Assembly (NCBI GenBank): GCA_035652815.1 | Contig: DASRDB010000001.1 | Coordinates: 62,001-126,000, forward strand | From: DASRDB01 sp035652815 | Lineage (GTDB): Bacteria; Chloroflexota; Ktedonobacteria; Ktedonobacterales; Ktedonobacteraceae | DNA: 64,000 nt | Direction: 5' to 3' | Part shown: piece by piece, positions 24,692-33,958 of the stretch | How the letters are laid out: each line of letters begins with the position of its first letter | Numbering within the stretch: position 1 is the first letter of the stretch | Program-made: the position numbers and the translations under genes | Notes under the pieces: model-generated | What the model saw: the letters and a program-made list of their open reading frames with translations, nothing else | What the model was told of the DNA's origin: nothing | The model's database searches: none

Positions 24692-24718
24692 TTAGCACTC
24701 TCCTTGTGTGAATGCTAA
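24692..24718 (+). promoter_or_regulatory. CIRCE operator (HrcA binding site)
   Basis: TTAGCACTC (24692-24700), a 9-nt spacer and GAATGCTAA (24710-24718). It matches the CIRCE inverted repeat except for one base in the right arm (A for G at its third position). It lies 64 nt before the groES start. HrcA itself is not in the window. Confidence 0.9.
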
Positions 24719-24782
24719 CACTCGTCTCGATATCACTCACACTAAGCACGCTTTTCTAAAATAACATTGGGAGGTCTGGTGT

Positions 24783-26740
<1,958 letters not shown>

Positions 26741-26780
26741 GGTTGATCCCAGGCAGCAAATACTCGCCATTTGCATTTGA

Positions 26781-26838
26781 TGAGAGACGTAAGAAGCGGT
26801 GGGAAAAACACTTTTCCCACCGCTTCTTACGTCTCTCA
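26781..26838 (+). terminator. Perfect hairpin terminator of groES-groEL
   Basis: Arms 26781-26807 and 26812-26838 (27 nt, no mismatch) with an ACAC loop. GCGGTGGGAAAA pairs with TTTTCCCACCGC at the inner end. It lies 41 nt after the groEL stop and is unrelated to repeat families A-C. Confidence 0.75.
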
Positions 26839-26852
26839 CTTCCACCTCTCCC

Positions 26853-26882
26853 TTGACAAACCTCACTTCTCTCTGCTATGTT
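26853..26882 (+). promoter_or_regulatory. Promoter of the membrane protein-XRE-M50 cassette
   Basis: Consensus TTGACA (26853-26858), an 18-nt spacer and TATGTT (26877-26882). The -10 hexamer lies inside the left arm of the 56-bp palindrome. Confidence 0.65.
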
Positions 26883-26923
26883 AAGTATACGTAACGTTAC
26901 GTATACTTAACATAGCAGAGAGA
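26868..26923. promoter_or_regulatory. 56-bp perfect palindrome, putative operator
   Basis: Two 28-nt arms match without error around GTAAC|GTTAC (centre between 26895 and 26896). The inner part, GTATACGTAACGTTACGTAT, looks like a regulator site, and the left arm contains the -10 box of the promoter. It ends 7 nt before the first ATG of the cassette. Binding by the XRE protein encoded two genes on is the simplest reading; an RNA hairpin in the 5' leader is the alternative. Confidence 0.6.
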
Positions 26924-26930
26924 TAGGAAC

Positions 26931-27623
26931 ATGAAACGCTTGGATGAAACGCAAAACAACACCTCGTATCGCTATTATCTCTGGATGAATAAAGGTATTG
27001 CTGGCCTTGCCTCTTTCCTGGCACATCTCCTGAATGGTCTTGTACGTCTTTTGCCTGGTAAAGCAAAGAAGCCTGTAGAATCTACGGCGCATCTCTTGCA
27101 GAATCTGGCGCGCCTGCTTGTTCAACCAGCTTATATAGCTCGCGCCATGAAACGGCGGCCCAGGCTGAAACCTCTACTCGATGGAGCTATGATGGGGGGT
27201 ATCGCGGGAGCCTGGATTGGGTATTTCCTACTCGATAGCCCTTTGTTTTTTATTATTCTGGCCTGGGCGGTGCTTTTACTCGTTTTTGTCGTTCTCATCT
27301 TCGTGGTCAGTTTTCTCTCGATGAGCGGCGATATCTACTTCGACAACCCTGATGAATTCCAGAAGCAGGTAGCAAACGCGGCCAGCGCCCTTACGCTGCG
27401 CGTGGTAGCAATACTCCTCGCGCTACTGCTGCTTGTCTACCTGTTCGTACCAGCGTGGCGCGGGGCCGCACTTTTCCATATCAGCGTCGTGCTTTTCGTT
27501 GCGAGAGTCACGTACCTGTTTGCCTATACCTGGCTTCGCTGGCGAGAGATACTGCCTGCCGAGCTAGAGGCGGAAGAAGATGATGAAATGCAGCCGCTCT
27601 GGAATCGAGGAATCGATGGATAA
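26931..27623 (+). CDS. Multi-TM membrane protein, first gene of XRE-M50 cassette
   Basis: A 230-residue membrane protein of unknown family. A cytoplasmic amphipathic N-terminal third (LDETQNNTSYRYYLWMNKG...) is followed by four hydrophobic helices (about 87-100, 103-126, 152-172 and 178-198) and an acidic C-terminal tail (LEAEEDDEMQ). The ATG is preceded by AGGAAC and stands just after the palindromic operator. Its last codons overlap the start of the XRE repressor gene by 8 nt. Membrane proteins of this layout often accompany small YozG-like XRE regulators. No known motif identifies a function. Confidence 0.65.
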   Translation: MKRLDETQNNTSYRYYLWMNKGIAGLASFLAHLLNGLVRLLPGKAKKPVESTAHLLQNLARLLVQPAYIARAMKRRPRLKPLLDGAMMGGIAGAWIGYFLLDSPLFFIILAWAVLLLVFVVLIFVVSFLSMSGDIYFDNPDEFQKQVANAASALTLRVVAILLALLLLVYLFVPAWRGAALFHISVVLFVARVTYLFAYTWLRWREILPAELEAEEDDEMQPLWNRGIDG

Positions 27624-27882
27624 GAAACCGCGTGTGGTGAACCGCCTGCGAGAAATCCGGCGCGAATACGGATTGACCCAGGAGAAACTGGCTGAAGACC
27701 TGGGAGTAACCCGCCACACTATTCTGGCATTAGAAGTAGGTCGCTATATGCCTTCTATCGAACTCGCGTTACAGCTTGCCGCGTACTTTGATCGACCTCT
27801 AGAGACCATCTTCTGGCTAGAAAATGAGGACACGCCGGTCAAAGCTGTACGACGCGAGGCATCTCAAGAGGCGGGCCGCTAA
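27616..27882 (+). CDS. Small XRE-family HTH repressor
   Basis: An 88-residue regulator consisting of a single helix-turn-helix domain (VVNRLREIRREYGLTQEKLAEDLGVTRHTILALEVGRYMPSIELALQLAAYFDRPLETIF), with a short charged tail. Recognition helix residues are VTRHTILALE. It resembles the YozG/HTH_3 group. The start at 27616 has GAGG 5 nt upstream and overlaps the preceding membrane protein gene by 8 nt; the longer frame is spurious. It probably binds the 56-bp palindrome at the head of the operon. Confidence 0.9.
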   Translation: MDKKPRVVNRLREIRREYGLTQEKLAEDLGVTRHTILALEVGRYMPSIELALQLAAYFDRPLETIFWLENEDTPVKAVRREASQEAGR

Positions 27883-27924
27883 AATTAGCATCTAGAAGAA
27901 AACATTTTCTGAAAGGAAAAACGC

Positions 27925-29103
27925 ATGCAGAACGGGCTAGAACATCTCGATACACTGGCAATTCAAAACAGCTTTTCCACGACTAGCCGTCAACGAACGA
28001 ATGCTCTGCGCCTGCTGGGAATGATGCTGGGCGCGGCAGTTGGAAGCGGCTTGATTGTTTTGCTTTTCAGCTTACCGCTGAAACCTGTTCCAACCTTTCA
28101 TCCAGGCCTTGCGGGAATTCTGCTCACCATTGTCATAGGGCTGCTGCTTGTTTATGGAGTATTACTGGCGCATGAAGGTGGGCATCTACTCGGCGGCCTG
28201 CTGGTCGGATTTCGGTTTCTCTTTTACATTGTTGGTCCGCTCAAAATTGCGCGCGAGCAGGGAAGAATACGTCTGGGCCTAAATACTCATGCTTCGTTCT
28301 TTGGCGGCGTCACTGGCACGATGCCTGAAGATGAGCGCGACCTTGTCCGGCGCATGCGTGTGATGGTAGCTGGCGGACCGCTGGCAAGCCTCGCTTTGGC
28401 GCTAATAAGCTTTGGCCTCTCCTTTGTCGTCGGGTTCACCACCCATACACTCGCCACCACTATCCTTTTCTCGTTCGGTCTGCTGTCCTCTGGCATATTC
28501 CTGGTCACGGCGTTTCCCACGTACAAGGGTGGTTTCTACAGCGATGGAGCTCGTTTTCTCATGCTGCTCAAGGGTGGTTCCGAGGCTGAGCGATATTGCG
28601 CAATCATAGTTCTCAACCAGCAATTCATGGCGGGTCAACTCCCCCGCGTGTGGAATCCTGCGCTCATCCAGCAAGCGACCTCGCACCCGGACAATTCCCC
28701 GGATGATGTGATTGCCTGCTCGCTCGCCTATTATCACGCGCTCGATACAGGCGCAATCGCTGAGGCGCGTTCGTACCTGGCGCGTATGCTGGCTGGCCTG
28801 AATGTATTACCCCCGGTAGCACGCCCAGGTTTCGCACTCGAAGCCGCCTATTTTGAGGCCCTCTACCAGCACAATGCAGCAGCAGCGCGTATCTGGTTAC
28901 AACAGGCAAAAGGCGGTATGGTCGATTCCTGCACGCGCCTGCGTGTCGAGGCCGCTGTACTCCTTGCCGAAGGCAAACGAGAAGAGGCCATTGCCAAAGC
29001 GCAAGAAGGCCTGATCGTCGCCAAAAATGCCATATACGCGGGGCTGGGACACATGGAAGAGGCCTGGTTGCGCAATCTACTACCCGATGCCAAACCCATG
29101 TAA
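27925..29103 (+). CDS. M50-family (site-2-protease-like) membrane metalloprotease with TPR-like tail
   Basis: A 392-residue polytopic protein. The zinc motif HEGGH (83-87) lies in a membrane helix as in site-2 proteases. The second ligand is D207 in the segment FPTYKGGFYSDGARF, and AGGPLASLALAL (149-160) matches the S2P helix. From residue about 240 on the sequence is soluble and helical, with TPR-like repeats (YYHALDTGAIAEARSYLARML, YFEALYQHNAAAARIWLQQA, VLLAEGKREEAIAKAQEGL). It lies 42 nt after the XRE gene and has AAAGGAAA before its ATG. The tail overlaps the convergent TauE-like gene by 24 nt. Substrate unknown; an S2P processing the neighbouring membrane protein is one possibility. Confidence 0.8.
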   Translation: MQNGLEHLDTLAIQNSFSTTSRQRTNALRLLGMMLGAAVGSGLIVLLFSLPLKPVPTFHPGLAGILLTIVIGLLLVYGVLLAHEGGHLLGGLLVGFRFLFYIVGPLKIAREQGRIRLGLNTHASFFGGVTGTMPEDERDLVRRMRVMVAGGPLASLALALISFGLSFVVGFTTHTLATTILFSFGLLSSGIFLVTAFPTYKGGFYSDGARFLMLLKGGSEAERYCAIIVLNQQFMAGQLPRVWNPALIQQATSHPDNSPDDVIACSLAYYHALDTGAIAEARSYLARMLAGLNVLPPVARPGFALEAAYFEALYQHNAAAARIWLQQAKGGMVDSCTRLRVEAAVLLAEGKREEAIAKAQEGLIVAKNAIYAGLGHMEEAWLRNLLPDAKPM

Positions 29104-30399
29104 CACCATCTCCACCGCCGCAACCACGATCACTCCCAGGAAAATGATACGCAAAAGCTTATTGCTCAGGCGAGCCAGTAGGTGCGCTCCCACTAACGCT
29201 CCCAGCAAAATTCCTAACGCGACCGGAGCGGCAATCAGTGGGGGAATATCGCCGCGCGAGAAGTAGATGCCTGCGCTGGCTGCTGCCGTGACGCCAATCA
29301 TGAAGTTGCTGGTGGTGGTCGAGACTTTCATGGGCAGGCGCATGGCGGTATCGAGGGCGAGTACCTTAAAGGTGCCACTGCCAATGCCCAGCAGACCGGA
29401 GACCAGCCCGGCGATATACATCATGAAAAGGCCTAGTGGAGTGCGCGTCACCTGATAGGGTACTTCGCGCCCCAAATGTTTGTCTGGATAGCTGCTGGAG
29501 AGATGGAGCCAGTTCGCTAAGCGGTCATTCTTCACACCTTTCGGCAACTCCTCTCCCAGCTTGAAGATCAAGGGGGCAGCCGAGAGCAGCAGGATCACAC
29601 CGAAAATGATCGAGAGTAACTGGGGAGCGAGAAATCCCGCGATAAAGCCGCCGCAGATTGCGCCAAGCGTCGTGCCTATTTCCAGGAACATACCTACCCG
29701 CAGGTTAGTAATGTGGTCACGCACATAGGCGGCAGCCGCGCCACTTGAGGTCGCAATGACAGAGATGATGCTTGCGCCAATCGCGAAGTAAATGGGAAAG
29801 CCGAATACCAGCGTCAGCAGGGGAACAATCAATACGCCGCCGCCAAGCCCGACCAGCGAACCCAAAAGTCCAGCCGCGACCGCACCTACAAAGATCAGCA
29901 CTGGGTAAAGCCAGGAGTAGCGACCGTTGTGCTGGAACTGACTGTGCTGTCCAACCGATACCACGCTGCCCACATAGAAGACGCTGAAGAGAAGTATTCC
30001 CAGTACCAATGCCGTCAACACCACAAACCGCCAATCGCGCTCTACAGCAAAGGCCACAATGGACACTGCAACGCGCATAATAGGTGTCGCGATGAGCAGT
30101 AGCAGGCCAAGCGCAATCACAGACTGCGGGTTTAAGGCAAGCACTCCTCTGCCAACCTCTGCGAAGCTTTGCGGAAAACGCAGCAGTGTCTCTGGGGCAA
30201 ACTTATTGGGTTGAAAAGCCATTAAAATCAGACCAAAGATGATGATTGCGGCACTGAGAATGACACCTCCCTGCAAAATCCAACCAATAATCGTATTGGT
30301 TTTATCTGAATAATGTTGTTCAATCTGCGGTTTAGGGGCCGGAATCGTCTCGCGTTCTATAATCTCGGTGGTGTTTTTATAAGGAGCTTCATTAAGCAT
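29080..30399 (-). CDS. TauE/SafE-family sulfite or organosulfonate exporter
   Basis: A 439-residue membrane protein with two copies of the TauE domain: GLLGSLVGLGGGVLIVPLLTLVF (about 180-200) and GLVSGLLGIGSGTFKVLALD (about 345-364). These carry the small-residue rich helices of the family. Two extra helices and a hydrophilic region occupy the N-terminus (1-160), longer than the usual 250-residue TauE, suggesting a fused N-terminal domain. The ATG has GAGG 7 nt upstream. The 3' end overlaps the convergent M50 gene by 24 nt. A role in sulfite or sulfonate export is inferred only from the family. Confidence 0.85.
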   Translation of the reverse strand: MLNEAPYKNTTEIIERETIPAPKPQIEQHYSDKTNTIIGWILQGGVILSAAIIIFGLILMAFQPNKFAPETLLRFPQSFAEVGRGVLALNPQSVIALGLLLLIATPIMRVAVSIVAFAVERDWRFVVLTALVLGILLFSVFYVGSVVSVGQHSQFQHNGRYSWLYPVLIFVGAVAAGLLGSLVGLGGGVLIVPLLTLVFGFPIYFAIGASIISVIATSSGAAAAYVRDHITNLRVGMFLEIGTTLGAICGGFIAGFLAPQLLSIIFGVILLLSAAPLIFKLGEELPKGVKNDRLANWLHLSSSYPDKHLGREVPYQVTRTPLGLFMMYIAGLVSGLLGIGSGTFKVLALDTAMRLPMKVSTTTSNFMIGVTAAASAGIYFSRGDIPPLIAAPVALGILLGALVGAHLLARLSNKLLRIIFLGVIVVAAVEMVLHGFGIG

Positions 30400-30519
30400 A
30401 CCATAACCTCATTGTTACCAGGGATATCCATTCCGTTTTCTTATCTTTCATTGTAATCTATTTTTTGTTATTAGTCCAATAAATTATTTTCATAGCATTT
30501 ATAACCTGAAAGAATGAAT

Positions 30520-30581
30520 AAAGGGCAGAAAAGAAAGGCGGCTCCGTTTTCTAGCGATGCCGCCTTTCTTTTCTGCCCTTT
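30520..30581 (-). terminator. Hairpin downstream of nuo operon
   Basis: Perfect arms 30520-30542 and 30559-30581 (23 nt; AAGGGCAGAAAAGAAAGGCG type) with a 16-nt loop. With the adjacent hairpin at 30604-30657 it forms a double terminator after nuoN. It is unrelated to families A-C. Confidence 0.7.
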
Positions 30582-30603
30582 CACATGAATTTGGCAAAAC
30601 AGT

Positions 30604-30657
30604 GGGAAATTCACCTGTAGGGACGCGATTGATCGCGTCCCTACAGGTGAATTTCCC
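30604..30657 (-). terminator. Family A hairpin right after nuoN
   Basis: Perfect 26-bp arms around a TG loop: family A core (GTAGGGACGCGAT) extended by locus-specific GGGAAATTCACCT, again inverted in the other arm. It ends 6 nt before the nuoN stop codon region and, with the next hairpin, would end the nuo transcript. Confidence 0.72.
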
Positions 30658-30663
30658 TCCATG

Positions 30664-32328
30664 TTACATCACCTTCATCATCACCCCTGCCGCCTTCAGA
30701 GCCAGGTCAACCAGCCAGAATGGCAACAACGTACCCATGAGTAATGTCCCGGCGGCGGCGGCCCAGAGGGCAACCCAGGTCGTCCAACTGACCTCGTTCT
30801 TTTCGACGGTTTCTTCCACAACTACCGGAGCCTTTTCTTTGCTCAAAGAAGCTGTAGTAGGCTTCACGGCTACTGCCGTTACGCCTCTGCCGCCATTTGC
30901 GCCGCTCAGGCGACCAGAAGCGCGTCGGGTGGATGAAGTCGGCGTGGGAGTTAAAGGAACCATTGGCGAGGCTTTTTCAGCGACGGGTTCGCGTTCCATG
31001 AACATGGCGGCGATGACGCGCAGGTAGTAGTACATGCCGAGGACGCTGGCGAGGACGCCGATAATCAGCAGTTCGGGATGACCGCCTTGCAGCGCGGCAT
31101 AGAACAGGTAGTACTTGGCGGCAAAGCCTGCCATCGGCGGGAAGCCTGCCAGGGCAAGCAGGAAGAAGGCCAGCAGACCAGCCAGCCAGGGTTGGCGATA
31201 CCAGAGTCCACGAATATCGCTCAAGCTATTTCCGGTGTTGTCAACGCGCTCCAAAACAGTAGTGACGCCGAACGCGCCCATATTCAGGAAGGCATAGCAG
31301 AGCAGGTAAAACAGTACTCCTGAGATGCCAGCCAGGCCGCCGACCATAACGCCAATCAGCAGGTAGCCAGCGTGGGCGATGCTGGAATAGGCAAGCAGGC
31401 GTTTGACGTTGCTCTGCACAAGGGCGAGGATATTGCCACCAACGATGGTCAGAATGGTGATGGCCCACACAATCGGCTGCCAGCTAGAGGCAACTGGCCC
31501 CAGGGCGATATCAAAAACACGCGCAAAGGCCACCAGCGCTGCCGCCTTCGTGCCAACGGACATAAACGCGGTGACGGGAGCAGGCGCGCCATCATAGACA
31601 TCGGGCGTCCACGCCTGAAACGGTACGGCGGAAACCTTGAAAGCGAAGCCAACCACGAGCAGGCCCATGCCGACCAGCAGCAGGGTTGTGCCTGAAGTAT
31701 AGCTCGTGAGATAATGAGCGATATCAACAAAGGCTGTTCTGCCTGTCGCGCCATAGGTCAGGGCAATGCCGTAGAGTAGGATGGCCGAGGCAAACGAACT
31801 GAGCAGGAAATACTTCATTCCCGATTCCTGAGACGCCACGCGGCGCGCGACGAAGCTGCACAGAATATAGAGCGCCAGCGAGAGAATTTCCAGGCCCAGG
31901 AAGATGGTCAGGAAGCTAAGCGCCGCCGCCATAATCATCATGCCCATCGTGGCAAAGAGCAGCAGCGCGTAGTATTCGCCCTGGTGAAGCAGCGCCAGCC
32001 GTTTCATGTACCCCGGAGAGAGTAATACACCCAGGATGGCCGCGCTCAGGATAATCAGATAGGCATAGAGCGAGCCGGAGTCGGAGCCGATCATGTGATT
32101 GAAGGCCGGTTGATAATCTCCCACCGCGAAAAGCACGATGGTCGCGGCAAAGGCTCCTAGCAGGCCGACCAGGCTGAGGAGAGGCAAGACCAGAAAATTG
32201 CCCCCTTTGCCAGTTTTATCCGGCAAGACGAGATCAACCAGCATCAGCAGCAGCGCGAAGACTGCCAGCACGATTTCTGGCGCGACCCTTCCCCAGTCGG
32301 CGGCTGTAACAGTAAATGTGAACGACAT
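30664..32328 (-). CDS. nuoN: NADH-quinone oxidoreductase subunit N
   Basis: A 554-residue antiporter-like membrane subunit of complex I and last gene of the nuo operon. The family block LLAYSSIAHAGYLLIG is present, as are a glutamate in transmembrane helix 5 (FLGLEILSLALY) and a lysine in the next discontinuous helix. Compared with standard NuoN (about 480 residues) there is an extra hydrophilic insert of about 70 residues (about 450-520, TPTPTSSTRRASGRLSGANG...VVVEETVEKNEV) before the final helix. The insert is Pro/Ser/Thr-rich and should lie on the outer or cytoplasmic face. It is followed by a double hairpin terminator. Confidence 0.95.
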   Translation of the reverse strand: MSFTFTVTAADWGRVAPEIVLAVFALLLMLVDLVLPDKTGKGGNFLVLPLLSLVGLLGAFAATIVLFAVGDYQPAFNHMIGSDSGSLYAYLIILSAAILGVLLSPGYMKRLALLHQGEYYALLLFATMGMMIMAAALSFLTIFLGLEILSLALYILCSFVARRVASQESGMKYFLLSSFASAILLYGIALTYGATGRTAFVDIAHYLTSYTSGTTLLLVGMGLLVVGFAFKVSAVPFQAWTPDVYDGAPAPVTAFMSVGTKAAALVAFARVFDIALGPVASSWQPIVWAITILTIVGGNILALVQSNVKRLLAYSSIAHAGYLLIGVMVGGLAGISGVLFYLLCYAFLNMGAFGVTTVLERVDNTGNSLSDIRGLWYRQPWLAGLLAFFLLALAGFPPMAGFAAKYYLFYAALQGGHPELLIIGVLASVLGMYYYLRVIAAMFMEREPVAEKASPMVPLTPTPTSSTRRASGRLSGANGGRGVTAVAVKPTTASLSKEKAPVVVEETVEKNEVSWTTWVALWAAAAGTLLMGTLLPFWLVDLALKAAGVMMKVM

Positions 32329-32391
32329 TCTATAACTCCCAGGTTGCCTTCCCCTAGTTGGGAAGGCAGGCCCTTACGACAGAAAAACCAG

Positions 32392-33954
32392 CTACGGTAC
32401 GGTAACAATGCCAAAGTGTTGCAAGAGATTCGTCACCGATGGCTCCATCAAAGCTGTGAGCGGATTCGGTTGGAAGCCGATGTAAAAGATCAGGATCAGC
32501 AAGGGTAGGATCACCATAAATTCGCTCAGGTGCATGTCCGTGAGCAGGTTTTTCCGCTCAACCGCCACAATTGGCCCATCGGTGCGGCGCGGCCCTTCAA
32601 AAGAATTCAGGAAGAAACGAATCATGTACCATGCGGCGGGAACGACAACGGCGGTGCCAAGCAGGCCGAAAATCGTACTCTTCTGGTAGACGCCAAGCAA
32701 CGCCAGGAACTCGCCCGTGAAACTATTCAGGCCGGGCAGGCCAAGCGACGAAAGCACCGCAATCATCATCACGGTCGCCAGGATGGGAATGCGGGCCGCG
32801 AGACCGCCAAGATCGCTCAGGCGGCGCGTGCCAATACGATTCTCAAGGTAGCCAGTAAGCAGGAAGAGCGCGGCAATGGTGATGCCGTGATTGACCATTT
32901 GCAAGACCGAACCTTCGATGCCCTGCACATTGAAGGCGAACATGCCAAGCATAATAACGCCGAGATGGCTGACGCTGGAATAGGCAAGCAGGCGTTTCAT
33001 GTCGTTCTGCACCAGCGCGAGCAGGGCGCAGTAGAGAATGCCGATTACCGCCAAAACGCTAATCAAAGGAGCCAGCGTATGCGCCGCATCCGGGAAAAGC
33101 TGGATGCAGAAGCGCAGGAAGCCATACGCCCCCGTCTTCGACATCGCGCCTGCCAGCATGGCCGTCACGGGATAGGGCGCTTCGCTATAGGCATCGGGCA
33201 GCCAGCTATGGAACGGGATGAGCGGGACTTTCACGGCGAAGGCGGCGGCAAAGGCCAGGAAAAGCCAGATTTGCACGCCGTTGCTCAGCTTGCCGTTGAG
33301 CAGCGTTGCCAGGTCGAGTGTATAGCCGCCACCTACCAGCTTCTGATGATAGTAGCCAACGGCGATAATGCCAGCCAGCATCAGCAGGCTGCCAACCGAG
33401 GTATACAGCACAAACTTGATGGCGGCATAGATGCGCCGCTCGCCGCCCCAACTGCCGACCAGGAAGTAGGCCGGAATGAGCATCAATTCCCAGAAGATAT
33501 AGAACAGGAACAGATTGCTAGACAGGAAGACGCCCAGAATGCCGCATTCGAGCAGCAGCATAAAGGCCATGTAATTCTTAACCTTCTGCTCGATGCGGAA
33601 GGACGCGCCAATAGAGACGACTGTGAGCAGGGCCGTGAGTACCACCAGCAATGCGCTGATGCCATCCACATCCAGGCTGTAGCTCAGCGTAAAGTTCGAG
33701 GTGACAATCCAGTCAAAATGCTCATGAACGTTCGAGAAGAACATGGCCGTTGGACTCGCGCCGATGATGGCGGAGTTAAAGCCGGGCAGGGCCTGTGAAT
33801 AGCCAAGCAGCAGTCCCAGCGCCAGCAGCAAATCAAGCCAGGCAAAGCCGAGCGCCGTCCAACGAATGGTATTCAAACGCTCCCCCGGCAGGAACAGCAT
33901 CACAATGCCGCCAAGCAGGGGCAGGAAGATAATCACCGATAACAATGGAAACAT
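32392..33954 (-). CDS. nuoM: NADH-quinone oxidoreductase subunit M
   Basis: A 520-residue antiporter-like subunit of the complex I membrane arm, thought to translocate one proton per turnover. The family signatures are FLFYIFWELMLIPAYFLVG with a conserved Glu in helix 5, VPLIPFHSWLPDAYSEAPYPVTAMLAGAMSKTGAYG and KRLLAYSSVSHLGVIMLG. It lies 4 nt downstream of nuoL and 63 nt upstream of nuoN. Confidence 0.96.
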   Translation of the reverse strand: MFPLLSVIIFLPLLGGIVMLFLPGERLNTIRWTALGFAWLDLLLALGLLLGYSQALPGFNSAIIGASPTAMFFSNVHEHFDWIVTSNFTLSYSLDVDGISALLVVLTALLTVVSIGASFRIEQKVKNYMAFMLLLECGILGVFLSSNLFLFYIFWELMLIPAYFLVGSWGGERRIYAAIKFVLYTSVGSLLMLAGIIAVGYYHQKLVGGGYTLDLATLLNGKLSNGVQIWLFLAFAAAFAVKVPLIPFHSWLPDAYSEAPYPVTAMLAGAMSKTGAYGFLRFCIQLFPDAAHTLAPLISVLAVIGILYCALLALVQNDMKRLLAYSSVSHLGVIMLGMFAFNVQGIEGSVLQMVNHGITIAALFLLTGYLENRIGTRRLSDLGGLAARIPILATVMMIAVLSSLGLPGLNSFTGEFLALLGVYQKSTIFGLLGTAVVVPAAWYMIRFFLNSFEGPRRTDGPIVAVERKNLLTDMHLSEFMVILPLLILIFYIGFQPNPLTALMEPSVTNLLQHFGIVTVP

Positions 33955-33958
33955 GCCG

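Noticed and set aside
32530..33798. 422-codon open frame on the plus strand across nuoM
   Set aside because: Antisense to nuoM with composition rich in Gln, Arg and His, typical of reverse-frame artefacts.
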